64,000 nucleotides of DNA from Rhizopus arrhizus (GCA_024220505.1 JAKZZE010000010.1:1550001-1614000); one strand, 5' to 3'. Positions 1 to 13,851 are shown, numbered from the stretch's first letter. Notes: generated by a model not told the origin, from the sequence alone. Numbers and translations are program-made.

Positions 1-1331
1 ATAAATTAAGTGAATAAAGCTAGTAAACTTATTATCGGTGCTTCTTGTTACATTTTTATCTATTGAAATATATTCATTGTTAAAAAGATCTAGCTTTGTG
101 CTTTAGAATACATTCTCAAAAAAGTATTTAAAACTTAAAATATTAATATTTTTTCCCTTCTGCTTCATAAACACGGAAGGATAGGGAACACCATAGTCTT
201 ATGTTATGAAACTTCCTCTAATAAACAAATATCTGCTAATTTCAGCTGAATTTAGTTGGCAAAGCCATTACACTGATTTTCTCAGGTCTATTTTGCAAAT
301 AGAACAATTTTTTACAGGAACTTTTTCTTAAATCTTCCGTATCCAATCAGCACAGAGATGGAAAGAAACTGTATTCTTTGGGTTTCATTTTGCAGTTGCA
401 GTAATAACTTCTGAAGTACTATACATTGATAATTAAAAGCTTCTTATTCACACAAAAAGGCAAAGGTCATTTTTTGTACTGTTAAAGCATAGCTTTCTTG
501 TTTTCATATTACGGAATAGAAAAATGATAAATATTCTTCCAACTCTTTACCGTCCCATTGAAAAACACGCTCAATTTCTCCGTTTATGGATCTTATGAGA
601 AAAATTAAAGCAGGAAAAGTACTGGCAATTGTACGCTCGTTCATTTTGATATAAGAAGTTAAAAAGAGAACGAGAGAGAAAAAGTGATTGATTCATTAAT
701 CATTATATACTACGTGGGATATCTGCTTACAAACAAAAAATGTCTTAATTAGGTCGTGTGTATATAACCCTATGCTCTTTTCAGTATAGCAACTTGATAG
801 AGTAAAGCACTTTCATTTCATAAAAAGATATATACGCAAGAATATGAGTGATCATGCTTTGTTTCCATTAATATTGTTGAACATGTTCAGTACAGATTAA
901 AGCTTCCTTGAATGTAATCATAAGAATATATAAATTAAGGCTGCTAAAGTAGAAAATACTTTATGGGTATGGGGACGCGAATGCCATTGGCAGGGATGAA
1001 ATTATATCGTCATTCTTCTCATTTTTAGGAAAAGTTAAAAACATGGATACTATCGAGGCTATCTGTACTATATAATGCAACAACTTAGTAAATACTAAGA
1101 GCTTATACACCTCTTGAATCCTTACATCCAATGTTAGATAGTCTTTTTTTTTGCATTATAATGTAATTTGAGAACAACTTCAAGAAAAAGTGGAGAACGC
1201 TATTGTACTACTTTCCTTTCAGATCTTTTTTGGTAAATTTGTATATTCTTTTCTGTGTTGCATGGAACACAAAACTTCTTATATAAATACCACTTTCTTT
1301 CACCTTCCTTGTATATTTCTACGATTCAACC
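1..1331. other. Intergenic, no gene seen
   Basis: AT-rich sequence with stop codons in every frame and no ORF above about 70 codons. I see no RNA gene or repeat. The last 150 bases are the promoter and 5' leader of the downstream transporter gene. Confidence 0.6.
1280..1286 (+). promoter_or_regulatory. TATA-like box of the acetate transporter gene
   Basis: TATATAA lies 46 nt before the transporter ATG, followed by a pyrimidine-rich leader. The match to a TATA box is seen; its use is inferred. Confidence 0.4.
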
Positions 1332-2036
1332 ATGTCCCCCATCGACCAAAAACCAGAAGTTAACCATCATGAGACTATCACAATACCTACAGAAAGTAGT
1401 TACTCCGAAGAACGCCATATATCTCAACATCCTACTTCACACTCACAAATCGGCAGTGCAGCTTTTATGAAACTAAATCCGGCTCCTCTTGGCTTCGGCG
1501 CTTTTGCTTTATGTGCTTTTGTACTTGGTCTCTACAACACAGGTTTGATCACCAGCTTGCCACAAGTCGCAGTTGGTGTCGCCTTTGGTTATGGAGCCAT
1601 GGGCCAATTTATCTGCGGCATTTGCGAGCTGATTATTGGAAACATGTTTGCGGCTACCACTATGCTTACATACTCTGGTTTCTTTCTTACTTTTGGTATC
1701 ATGATGGTACCAGGCTCTGGGTTTTTGTCAGCCGCCATTGAGAACGGTGGTGAAGCTGCTGTTGGCAAATGCATTGGACTTGTTGAACTTGGTTATGCTA
1801 TCGCCGCTTTTTTATTCTTTCTTGGTGCTCTTCGCCAACCTATTCTGGTTCGACTTGTTCTTTTACAAGTATTTCTGGCCTTCTTCTTTGGTGCTATTGG
1901 TGGATTAGGGGGAATAGCTAAAATGAACATTGCTAGTGGGTGGGTGTCATTTACCTTGTCAATAACAGCTTGGTATGTTATGTGCGCTCTTTTATTTACG
2001 CCTGAAAGTACAATGATTAAGCTCCCGTTCTTTTAA
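1332..2036 (+). CDS. GPR1/FUN34/YaaH (AceTr) family acetate/ammonium transporter
   Basis: Single-exon gene of 234 residues. After a hydrophilic N-terminus of about 47 residues rich in Ser, His and Glu, the family signature NPAPLG starts at residue 49, and about six hydrophobic segments follow to residue 225. The family (yeast Ato/Ady2, Aspergillus AcpA) imports acetate with protons across the plasma membrane, or affects ammonium export. The length fits the family, which is usually 200-280 residues. I chose the ATG at 1332 because it keeps the whole cytosolic tail; an ATG in another frame at 1255 gives only a 71-residue shadow. The C-terminus is short and ends in KLPFF. Acetate as the substrate is inferred from family. 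Confidence 0.9.
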   Translation: MSPIDQKPEVNHHETITIPTESSYSEERHISQHPTSHSQIGSAAFMKLNPAPLGFGAFALCAFVLGLYNTGLITSLPQVAVGVAFGYGAMGQFICGICELIIGNMFAATTMLTYSGFFLTFGIMMVPGSGFLSAAIENGGEAAVGKCIGLVELGYAIAAFLFFLGALRQPILVRLVLLQVFLAFFFGAIGGLGGIAKMNIASGWVSFTLSITAWYVMCALLFTPESTMIKLPFF

Positions 2037-2609
2037 AGCTTCATTTGTAAAAACATATGCCCTCAATCATTCTTTCACTTTGTATGTAATTCACTTTTCA
2101 CTAGCACTCTTATCTTTGCTCCATGCTAAATATAATGTATCATTTAATAAATTACTTTTTTTTTTGTATTTATACAGTCCACCATACTCATTCTACTTAT
2201 GAATTTAGTATCATAGTTTTTTTTTTTTTTCGCTTTGAGGAACTGGATATTGCATATGATTACGGCATAGTGGACTTTTATTCAGCTATATATCATCATT
2301 ATGTAATTTTAAGGCTAATAACAATGCTACAACGCTTACTCAAGATAACAGATGTGTTCAATTATAGATTATTTACTTTAAATGAGAACAAGCAACTGCA
2401 GACTCTGTGGAATGGAATATGAATTGACTAGTTTTTTATCCAGTTTACAGAGTGAGATAATTTCGTCTAATGTATTTATCAGTGCCTATTACTTTCTAAT
2501 GTAAGGATTCAATTTATAAATTTGGTGATTATTATTTTTTCTCATTGCCATTGAGTCGTATTTGGTTTGTAAAAAATGAAAGAATTGTAGATGCTAGATA
2601 TCAGCTTGC

Positions 2610-2670
<61 letters not shown>

Positions 2671-4684
2671 AGGGTTGAGACAAAAATTAAACAAATTGAT
2701 AGGATAAAAGCATGTAAAATAAACAAAGCTATCCAAGCAGAGTAGCTGCTTAAAATATATTTATAATATCTCTTTAGTATATTAGCTTACTTATGTAAGC
2801 ATATCAGCAAAATATTATATTCATTTTTTGTTTTTTCATTAAAGCAATTTGCACCTTCCGAATTCATGTACTAGAAATTCGCTTCGTTGCTTTTTTTTTT
2901 CTGGTTCCTTCAATTGCTCTCTTAAGACAAGCTTAGATTAAGGTAGAACTTATACTATTTAACTCTGTATTTGGTTCCAGAAGAAAATTTCGAACGAACA
3001 GTTTATCGACCCTGAAGGCTTTTGATTTTTCAAATCAATCAATACAAAAAAGAGTTTGTAGTTACTTAATATCGGCAGGTACAAACTATATGCTTGCACA
3101 ACCAAGATTATATTGATTAAAGCTTTTTAGCATCAAGCAGAACGTAAAACAGTTAAAGATGGTTACTCAAATTTATGCGCAATATCACATCAATGACTAT
3201 GTACAAATCATGTTATAAAACTTTCAAAAATGAAGACGAAATAGACATAAAGTAAGATATTAGATTTATTAACATGGGAAAAAATAAAAAACCTTTTTTA
3301 GCATTTACTTGAAAAAATTGTATGTCTACAGCAAGATCTTAGTACTTTTCTTTATTGATAAGTATTGATTTTGAAAAAAAAAAAAAAAAAAAAAAAAAAA
3401 AAGCATCTTCTGCTTTTTTATTTTTAAACGCCTCATATGATCGTTGGTAGACCCGAGCATGCTTGTTACATAAGCACGACCCTTTTGTTCTTAGCTTTCC
3501 CGAAGGATTGACTACAGCAAGCAAGCGTGATACGATACAAATTACAATAAATTTATTAAGAGCCCTCAATCGTTTAAGTTCTGGAAGTTTAAAGCATTTT
3601 AGGCCCTTTTTTGATATACACTAAACTTGATTTAAACAGATAAGACAAACTGTGATATTATTCAAATAAGTTGTTACAAAACAAGGATAAACTTAATAAA
3701 GACAAAGTATATATTTTTTGTATCTATAAAATGAGAAACTGTATTTGGGCTTTTTGCATTTGTTCAATTGTCAAAAAAAAAAAGCAAGGTATAGCATGAT
3801 CACCACTCATCTTGTTATTTCACATAAATATTCAACCAAACAATTGGGAATCAACAGGAATAGCACATTTGCTTTGGTAAAGATACACAATAAAAAGAGA
3901 TGCCATAGTTTAATATGCTGGCTGTCATACTTTAATTAATTTATGTGAAATTACATTGATCATTTTATAAAAATAATGGTTACACAATACCCTACATTGG
4001 GTACGTTTATTTAAGGAAGGTACGGTACGCCAATGGAAAAAAGGGAAGCATCCTGTTGTTTTCAACAAAAGTAGCAGCTTTTGGAGATGGTAACATATTT
4101 TCTCTTCAAATACTTTGCTTTTTATTGCATTGGATGCACTTGAAAGAAGAAAATGAAGAAAAGTACTGTAAGCTGCCCTCATTGTTGGATTCCGCTCGTT
4201 TCGTGAAAAAAAGGGAGGGAATATTAAATAATTGAAATTGACTACACAAAGTGTAATGAGCCTTAAATCATTATAAGTAGATGCTTGTTACTTGATTGCT
4301 GAACAAGTAGGTCTTAATGCCAAAGTATATAAAAGCGACTTTCATTTTTTCTTTCCACTCTTCATTTCTATCATCCTTTATTATATTGTAAAGCATTATC
4401 GTGTCAATTAAATTTTAAGCGTAAATTGAACAAATGTAGCACATAAAAAACGTAGATCTCCTACCGTTAACATGCTCACTCAAAATTTCGTAAATAGAAT
4501 CCCTATTGAAATCCGTACGACGCCATGCTGACCTTTTTGCTTATTTTAGTTATTGATCGTGCTGGATGAAATGTAATCAAATATAATCGGAAAACCAATC
4601 GCTAAAACTAGGGAACACCGAAATATCAATTCAATTAAATTATGAAATTGTATTTCTGGTAAGACGTTGTACTTTTTGCTTTCA
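2037..4684. other. Intergenic, long poly-A tracts, doubtful coding relic
   Basis: No convincing gene. It holds a run of 56 A at 2611-2666 and one of 29 A at 3374-3402. On the minus strand at about 3420-3570 a short open stretch reads as a plausible protein fragment (VNPSGKLRTKGS, then two Cys), resembling eroded mobile-element coding sequence, but I cannot assign it. The stretch 4200-4684 is the upstream region of the cellulase gene. Confidence 0.5.
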
Positions 4685-4691
4685 TATAAAA
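4685..4691 (+). promoter_or_regulatory. TATA box of the GH45 endoglucanase gene
   Basis: TATAAAA stands 76 nt before the ATG, with a pyrimidine-rich leader between. Spacing and sequence are typical for a strongly expressed fungal secreted enzyme. No experiment supports it here. Confidence 0.55.
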
Positions 4692-4760
4692 GGACATCAT
4701 TATTTCTTCAAATATGTTCCAATAACGCACTTCCCCTTCCCATTCTTTTTACATATAGAA

Positions 4761-5756
4761 ATGAAGTTTATTACTATTGCCTCTTCCGCTCTCTTGGCTC
4801 TCGCCCTCGGTACTGAAATGGCCTCTGCTGCTGAATGTAGCAAGTTGTATGGTCAATGTGGTGGTAAGAACTGGAATGGCCCTACTTGTTGCGAATCTGG
4901 CTCCACCTGTAAAGTAAACAACGATTACTACTCTCAATGTCTTCCCTCTGGAAGCAGTGGCAATAAATCTTCTGAAAATGCTCACAAAAAGACTACTACT
5001 ACCGCTGCTCATAAAAAGACAACCACTGCTCCCGCTAAGAAGACTACAACTGACGCCAAAGCTTCTAGCCCTTCTAACTCTAGCTCTAGCTCCAGCGGCA
5101 AATACTCCGCTGTCTCTGGTGGTGCCTCTGGTAATGGTGTCACCACTCGTTATTGGGATTGCTGTAAGGCCTCCTGTAGCTGGCCCGGTAAGGCCAATGT
5201 CAGTTCTCCTGTCAAGTCCTGTAACAAAGATGGTGTCACTGCCCTTAGTGACAGCAATGTTCAAAGTGGTTGTAACGGTGGTAACAGTTACATGTGTAAC
5301 GACAACCAACCTTGGGCTGTAAATGACAACCTTGCCTACGGTTTCGCTGCTGCTGCCATTAGCGGTGGTGGTGAATCACGTTGGTGCTGTTCTTGTTTCG
5401 AACTTACTTTCACTTCTACCTCTGTTGCTGGTAAGAAGATGGTTGTCCAAGTCACTAACACTGGTGGTGATCTTGGCTCCTCTACTGGTGCTCACTTTGA
5501 CTTGCAAATGCCCGGTGGTGGTGTTGGTATTTTCAATGGTTGCTCCAGCCAATGGGGTGCTCCCAATGACGGTTGGGGCTCGAGATACGGTGGTGTTTCT
5601 TCTGCATCTGACTGCTCTAGTCTTCCTTCCGCACTCCAAGCTGGTTGTAAATGGAGATTCAACTGGTTCAAGAACGCTGATAACCCAAGCATGACTTACA
5701 AGGAAGTTACCTGTCCTAAGGAAATCACCGCCAAGACAGGTTGTTCAAGAAAATAA
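4761..5756 (+). CDS. GH45 endo-beta-1,4-glucanase with N-terminal CBM1
   Basis: Secreted cellulase of 331 residues without introns. Residues 1-23 are a signal peptide ending in ASA. Residues 24-60 are a Cys-rich cellulose-binding CBM1 ([10 protein letters not shown]). A linker of repeated Lys-Thr-Thr and Ser follows to about residue 118. The GH45 catalytic domain then runs to the end. The nucleophile-region motif [11 protein letters not shown] has the catalytic Asp at residue 133, and the second acid is Asp247 in GAHFDL, as in subfamily A GH45 enzymes. The layout with CBM1 at the N-terminus matches the Rhizopus RCE1-RCE3 endoglucanases; I recognise the sequence as of that type. Codon use is strongly biased to C/T-ending codons, as expected for high expression. 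It hydrolyses internal bonds of amorphous cellulose. Confidence 0.97.
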   Translation: MKFITIASSALLALALGTEMASAAECSKLYGQCGGKNWNGPTCCESGSTCKVNNDYYSQCLPSGSSGNKSSENAHKKTTTTAAHKKTTTAPAKKTTTDAKASSPSNSSSSSSGKYSAVSGGASGNGVTTRYWDCCKASCSWPGKANVSSPVKSCNKDGVTALSDSNVQSGCNGGNSYMCNDNQPWAVNDNLAYGFAAAAISGGGESRWCCSCFELTFTSTSVAGKKMVVQVTNTGGDLGSSTGAHFDLQMPGGGVGIFNGCSSQWGAPNDGWGSRYGGVSSASDCSSLPSALQAGCKWRFNWFKNADNPSMTYKEVTCPKEITAKTGCSRK

Positions 5757-5929
5757 ACTGATTTATACTCATCCCTTACATTCACTCTTATCATGAATTC
5801 AAATTATACAATAAATTGATTTTTATTTAAAAACAATAACACTTGGTGCGGCATTTTATTTTTTGCATTTTTACTTTTAAACATAAGTTCTTTTTTTTTT
5901 GTATACATATTTTATTTTCTGTACGTCAA

Positions 5930-6652
5930 ATGACAACCATTGCCGAAGAGGATTTGGACAAATATTTCTCACAAACCGAAAAGCACATTGAAATTGAACG
6001 TGTTCTTTCATGTTTCAAGCTCGATCCATTTTCCATTCTCGAACTACCCTACGGTAAACCAGATCCCAAGTCCATCAAGATGGCTTACCGTAAGAAGAGT
6101 TTAATGATCCATCCTGACAAAGCCCAACATGAGCGTGCACAAGATGCATTTGATATTCTTAAAAAGGCTGAATCAGAACTATCAGATGAATCGAGACTCA
6201 AATTATTACTGACAGTAATTGAAGAAGCCCGTGTAGAGGTTCTGAGAGAAAATGGGCACAAGGTGAAGACAGAAGTCATTGTTAAGCCACCAACTATGAC
6301 AACTGATGAAGAAGGTAACATGAAATTGTCTGCTTCACTGGATTCCTTATTGGTTGTGGATGAAAAGGAATATCCTTATTTGCAAACAGAGAAAGGCAAA
6401 TTACAGGTCAAGGAGAAAATAAAGCAAATCTTGTTTGAAATGGAATTGCGTAAACGACGTCAATTGAAAAAGGAGATGGAAGCAGAAGGTGCAGAGAAAA
6501 GGAAGGCGGAGGAAGCAGCACAGGACAGAAAAAGAAAGGCAGAAGATCAAAAAAAGTGGGAAGAATCTCGAGATACACGAGTAAATAGCTGGCGCGATTT
6601 TCAAAAGAAGGGAGGTAAAAAAGTGAAAAAACTTAGAAAGTCAGGAATGTAA
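5930..6652 (+). CDS. DNAJC8/Spf31-like J-domain protein
   Basis: 240-residue protein. Residues about 30-95 form a J domain: the Pro-Phe-Ser-Ile-Leu entry, the YRKKSLMIHPDK helix II with the HPD triad, then helix III. The remainder is a highly charged Lys/Glu/Arg coiled coil ending in a basic KKGGKKVKKLRK tail, a likely nuclear signal. This matches human DNAJC8 and fission yeast Spf31, spliceosome-associated J proteins that stimulate Hsp70. An in-frame upstream ATG at 5843 would add 29 Phe-rich residues encoded by the T-rich leader. I prefer 5930, where the conserved part begins. Only 173 nt separate it from the cellulase stop codon. Confidence 0.88.
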   Translation: MTTIAEEDLDKYFSQTEKHIEIERVLSCFKLDPFSILELPYGKPDPKSIKMAYRKKSLMIHPDKAQHERAQDAFDILKKAESELSDESRLKLLLTVIEEARVEVLRENGHKVKTEVIVKPPTMTTDEEGNMKLSASLDSLLVVDEKEYPYLQTEKGKLQVKEKIKQILFEMELRKRRQLKKEMEAEGAEKRKAEEAAQDRKRKAEDQKKWEESRDTRVNSWRDFQKKGGKKVKKLRKSGM

Positions 6653-6767
6653 TTTATGCTCTCAATAAACAAAAAGCTTTATTTGATCTCCATGACTACA
6701 TCAATATGCTCTTCTTCACGTAGAATTCATGATCTACACTATTTTCAAGAGTACATGTCGTACTGGT

Positions 6768-6807
6768 TTGTCGCTTTTATAATGCAATCAATATATAAAA
6801 GCGACAA
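6768..6807. repeat. Perfect 13-bp inverted repeat (hairpin) downstream of Fanzor relic
   Basis: TTGTCGCTTTTAT at 6768-6780 is exactly mirrored by ATAAAAGCGACAA at 6795-6807 with a 14-nt loop. It lies about 150 nt beyond the 3' end of the decayed Fanzor reading frame. It could be the end of the element, a terminator-like hairpin or an unrelated small element. Confidence 0.6.
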
Positions 6808-6949
6808 GTAAGCGCGATATTTATTCCTGAAACTAGTGTACAATGCACTGCTTTATTTAACCCATAATTGTTTGATTGGGTAAACAAAAGATGAAGCTTT
6901 AAAAAGTAACGAATCAAATTCAAATTACTTACAGTACATAGGCCGAAAT

Positions 6950-8735
6950 TACCGGCTAATGGAACTAACTTCTTCTTGAACATGATGTTGTGACAGCTGT
7001 TGAGGTCTGGAATCAAGGTTATAACTAAATTGAATAAAATCTATTAGAATTGTCCCTATGTTTCCAGCAGCATTGACATCTCTGTTCTATCACTATCGAA
7101 AATTAAAATTAGTCATTGACAATTATCTTACAAAAAGCTTTACTTACCAGGTCGTTATCATTATTCGCTGGATACTGGGTACACAGTTTTAACGGATAAA
7201 CCGAGTTTGATCGACCTTTTAATCATAAAAGACAGAAACCATCGTCAATTACCTAAAGAAGCCCTTTCATCACATTCAAACGTTCTATGTAAAATTTTAT
7301 TTTCACCATTTAAACATTTCCAAGTCGAATGCTTCTCTATAGGATTACCTTGTCCCCAGTTAGATCTATGTTTCTTCTTGTTATTAAAACAATAATTTAT
7401 TATATGGGCTGAAATCTTCATTATTTTAATAGATTATCGGTAAAAGTGGCTCACCAAGGACGTTTTTCAATATTTGGTAACAATGAGAGTATGTTATAGA
7501 TGTTCGGAGCTCGTCCACGGGAATGACGATGGCTTTAGTAGCTACGGCACGTTATATTGACTGACATAAGAAAAGTTAAACATTCATTTTTTCTCTACGC
7601 AGGCTAACGTTAACTTGACGGGAATAAGTGTATGACCTCAATATGTTCCACGCATTGAAGCAACACCATAAGCAACGGTTGTTCTTTGATCTTGGCCGTC
7701 ACATATTTGTCACTTTGGATATAGGAGTATGCCAGGGATACCTGAGAATATTAAGAAAAATTAATGGTTGGATCAACAGTTAATCGAAATATATGTATAT
7801 ATGTCTGGATCAATGCCAATAATACGATCATCTTCCATGATTCCAATTAGATTCTTGTATAAAGGGAATACTCTCTTTGTTTAGTTCTGTAAGCTCAGGT
7901 TTCTTTTCATTCGTTCCGGTTTATTTTTGTCGTTGTTATACCTCTCGCAAAATAGTTTCAAACAAGACAGAAACCATATGATAATCGATTTTGAATCCAA
8001 AGCCAAGCTTTGTTCTTATACGATTTTCAACATTCAAAGAACCATCGTTTTCTAAACCTTGAACATGCTTTCGTTGTACATAGTTAATATTAAAAATTGA
8101 TTCCCATATTCGTTGCCTTTCATTAGCTACACTATAGCGATCTTTAAATTTGGTAAGTGTAACTAGCTGGTCATGACCATCTAATAAAGTACAGATACAA
8201 GAAGCTGATTATCTAGTGCTCTTCTGAAAATATTATATATTGCATCCACACCACTAAATTGAGCATATACAATGCTATAACTTGCCAAATGCAAAAGACA
8301 CCAAGTTTTTACCGGCCATTTTTTATTTCATGAACCTCTTACAAAAGCCAAAAACTTAGTCTAAGGTGTTTGGCAGGATGATTTTTGGCACTACCGTAGC
8401 TATTCACTACATTATAATTTTCTCCACTAAATTCAGCTTCATAAATTGTTGCAATACGATTATAAAGATTCTGTAATTCAGATAAGTTAACAATATCAAT
8501 ATTAGTATAGCCAGAATGCCATCGATATAGATTGAATGAGACAAAAAGAAAGTGGAAGAGAAAATAATACTTGCGACATCATCGAGCCTTTCATGAGCGA
8601 TATAATTGAAGTGGTAGACAACATGATGACAGTTTGCTCTTGCCCTGACTTCTGCTTAAATCGTATCGCGTACAAGCATATGTACTTGTTGTGTTGTATC
8701 AATAGAAATTTAGAAGTCTATCAAGATAAACAATA
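6950..8735 (-). pseudogene. Decayed Fanzor (TnpB-like RNA-guided nuclease) gene
   Basis: The minus strand keeps pieces of a TnpB/Fanzor protein in the correct order but in shifting frames with stops. About 8170-7925 reads as an N-terminal domain fragment (FKDRYSVANERQRIWESIF). RuvC-I is at 7835-7798 (RIIGIDPDIYTYIS). RuvC-II with the first zinc knuckle is at about 7530-7470 (IVIPVDELRTS, then a knuckle in which the first Cys reads as Tyr). A Cys-Thr-Gln stretch near 7160 fits the second knuckle. RuvC-III is at 7086-7060 (NRDVNAAGN), the family hallmark, after a likely intron. Fanzors are eukaryotic relatives of the IS200/IS605/IS607 TnpB, spread by transposons and guided by an RNA from the element's 3' end. 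This copy has many stops and frame changes and is surely not functional. Assignment is by motif recognition. Confidence 0.78.
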
Positions 8736-9145
8736 GCAAATTTCGAAAATAGATCTAAATTTCTCAAAGCTTTATCCCAAATATAATAAATAGCCATGTC
8801 TTGAGAGAATGCTAGTGAAAGTTCGACACCTCAGCAATGAAGAAAATAGACTCGCTAATAGAGTAGATAGATTTATCGCTGTGTTAAGTACCTTTAGAAA
8901 GCAACTAATTCACCTTATGTCTACAAAAACATGTGAATTGGAACTAAACTTTGATAAACAAGTACGTTTTTTATAAATAAATAGTTTGGGGAAATAAATA
9001 AATCACTGTCAATTGATGATGTCATCATTTCTTGCAAAAGAACTTCTTGAATATGGCGCACTTTCCCCTGCCAAACAAAATATATAGCCCGAATTTTTGT
9101 GGCGAGTCTTTTTTTTTTTCTCCTTTATCTTATTGTTGCTTTAAA

Positions 9146-9554
9146 ATGTACTCTAACATCCTCGCTCGTACTGCCATGCGCTCTGCTGCTTCTCGTCAAC
9201 TCGTTCGTTCTGATCTCTATCACTTCTCCAACTCCAATGGACAAGTAAGATTAATAGAAAAAAGCTAATTGGGAAGTAACCTAACTTTTTATTAATAGAA
9301 CATTCCTTTCAACACCAAGAACAGAGCTGGTCTTGCTATTAAGATGACTTTGTACCTCGGTATTGGCTTTGCTGCTCCTTTCCTCGGTAAGAGAAATCAA
9401 AAAAAAAAAGTTGGTGAATTGAAAGCATACTAATTTGTTACACATTTTTATCATATAACTTTCAGGTGCTTGGTGGCAATTGTAAGTTTAAAGATATATT
9501 TAAATATTGAGAGCTATAACTAACTTCTGTAAATATAGCTATAAGGCTGGTTAG
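9146..9554 (+). CDS. COX8: Cytochrome c oxidase subunit VIIc (yeast Cox8)
   Basis: Tiny four-exon gene: 9146-9244, 9299-9386, 9466-9481 and 9539-9554. It encodes 72 residues. The N-terminus (MYSNILARTAMRSAASR) is a basic, Ser-rich mitochondrial presequence. The mature part begins around NIPFNTKNR and carries one membrane helix (MTLYLGIGFAAPFLGAWW) ending in YKAG, matching mammalian COX7C and yeast Cox8. It is a small structural subunit of respiratory complex IV in the inner membrane. All introns have GT-AG ends. The third exon is only 16 nt and codes for AWWQ plus split codons, and the last is also 16 nt. Confidence 0.88.
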
Positions 9555-9852
9555 ATTTTTAGTTTACGAAAGCTTTGATTCATTCACACAGATACATACT
9601 CACACTCACACACCTACACGTCTTATACAATGATAATATTAAAGGAGGAAATAAAATCACTGCATCTTTTGTATTAAATGGAAATCAGCTACAGTTTTTT
9701 TTTTTTTCGTTTTTTGCTATGACGTTGTAGCCGAGGGATGTAAATGGTACCATTTGTTACACATTGACAATTTTTTCGAAGATGTTTACAAGAGAGTCTC
9801 ATCAATATGTCATACCCGCTCTCTTTATTTTATTTTTATTTTATTTTAAAAA

Positions 9853-10167
9853 ATGACTTATAGACTATTACCCATCATATTGGGATCAGTATTGGGAGGT
9901 TTAGTTTTTATAAGTATTCTAATTCTTTTGTATTATTTATATCGAAAATATAAAACAAAAAACCACGAAGCACCACCTATAACAGGTATGTATAAGAAAT
10001 ATGTGGATCAAAGAAAGAAATTTATATTTTATTGCACAGATAACTTATCACCAGAACCTGTCAACTATTCCCTGTCACCCATTACTCCACTTTCACCAAT
10101 AGATCTTGAAGAAAACACTGAAAGAAGAATACCTGTTACTGCAAGTAGATTTACAGAGCACTTTTAA
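9853..10167 (+). CDS. Small single-pass membrane protein, unknown
   Basis: ORF of 104 residues. Residues 8-32 form one strong transmembrane helix (LGGLVFISILILLYYLY), preceded by a very short N-terminus and followed by a basic YRKYKTK stop-transfer stretch. The rest is hydrophilic, with the Ser-Pro repeats LSPEP, LSPITPLSPI typical of phosphorylated cytosolic tails. The context before the ATG is an A/T-only leader. I do not recognise a family. The composition looks like a real protein, and an upstream exon with a signal peptide cannot be excluded. Confidence 0.45.
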   Translation: MTYRLLPIILGSVLGGLVFISILILLYYLYRKYKTKNHEAPPITGMYKKYVDQRKKFIFYCTDNLSPEPVNYSLSPITPLSPIDLEENTERRIPVTASRFTEHF

Positions 10168-10268
10168 AGGGTCGTAATGACATAGCATATTCCCATTATT
10201 CATACTGTATAAACTTTACACTAATTTAATGTACATAACTTAACTTATTCATCTCTTTCTCAATAACA

Positions 10269-10463
10269 ATGGGCAACACCTGTGTTTTATATGAAATTAT
10301 TTTACTTCTAATTGTCATGATCGTGTACCTAATAACAAGAGAATTTCTTATGAATAAAATAAATACCCGGCTCTTCTTTTTTGAAATTTTCCTTATCTTC
10401 ATGGCTCAAATCTTGATTTTCCATTATATAAAACTGAAAACCCAAAAAAAAGACATTTTTTAG
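10269..10463 (+). CDS. Very small two-helix membrane ORF, doubtful
   Basis: 64 codons with two hydrophobic helices (about residues 8-24 and 35-54) and a basic Lys-rich tail. No recognised family. AT-rich DNA often produces Ile/Phe/Leu-rich ORFs by chance, so this may be spurious. It follows the preceding small membrane ORF by 101 nt on the same strand. Confidence 0.2.
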   Translation: MGNTCVLYEIILLLIVMIVYLITREFLMNKINTRLFFFEIFLIFMAQILIFHYIKLKTQKKDIF

Positions 10464-10977
10464 TCGATAATACTATTATTTCTTAATATATAAAGAATAT
10501 CATCTGTTGCTCTGGTTATATATAAATTGATTGAGCCATTAAAGTATAATATAACGCAAGCATTTAAATCAGAAATAATGATAATCACTAAATGAGCTCA
10601 AATTTCTGTGAGTCATATTCAATGCATTTTATATTCAATAACTCCGACATCCTTGCTACTTTATGAAACAGCCATTAAAGAAGACAAACTTGTTAGCGAT
10701 CTATAGAAAAAATAGTCAGATTATATCAATTACTATCCTTCAGATCAAAGTTCTCTCTTTTTATTTATTTGTCTCAATTTTCTGGCTATTTATCTTGCAA
10801 AGAATGATCATTGTCTTTTCTCACCTTCTATTTAAGGCATATCATTAAAATGTCCGCACAGCAAGGACAGGTTCTTTAGTGAAACAGACTTGCCAAAATA
10901 AAATAATAAATAAAAAACTTTTTTCTTTTCTTTTTTTCTCGTTCTCTTTCTTTCTTTTTGCTTTTTACTAAGAAACG
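10464..10977. other. Intergenic, promoter of ARG5,6
   Basis: No supported gene; a 61-codon ORF at 10663-10848 looks like chance AT-rich coding. The final 70 nt before the ARG5,6 ATG are a CT-rich tract typical of well-expressed genes in this group. Confidence 0.5.
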
Positions 10978-13645
<2,668 letters not shown>

Positions 13646-13851
13646 AAAGAAAGAAAAGAGCCAACCTCATTTCATGTATACTATATTAAACATATTTATG
13701 TCACTTGTACTAGAAAATTTCCTTGTTGATCTTTATTTATTTGTACCTTTTGTAGACGCAACATGACGTATGGGTTGCTATTTTAAGGAAGCTTTCCTCA
13801 CTTTCTTTTTTTTTTTTTCTACTATTCCCTTTTTCTTTTTATTACAAAATC

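Noticed and set aside
2545..2745. 66-codon ORF with a poly-Lys run
   Set aside because: Created by the 56-A homopolymer, no coding sign.
4749..5309. 186-codon minus-strand ORF over the cellulase gene
   Set aside because: Antisense shadow of the GH45 gene; Thr/Ser/Val-rich translation caused by codon bias.
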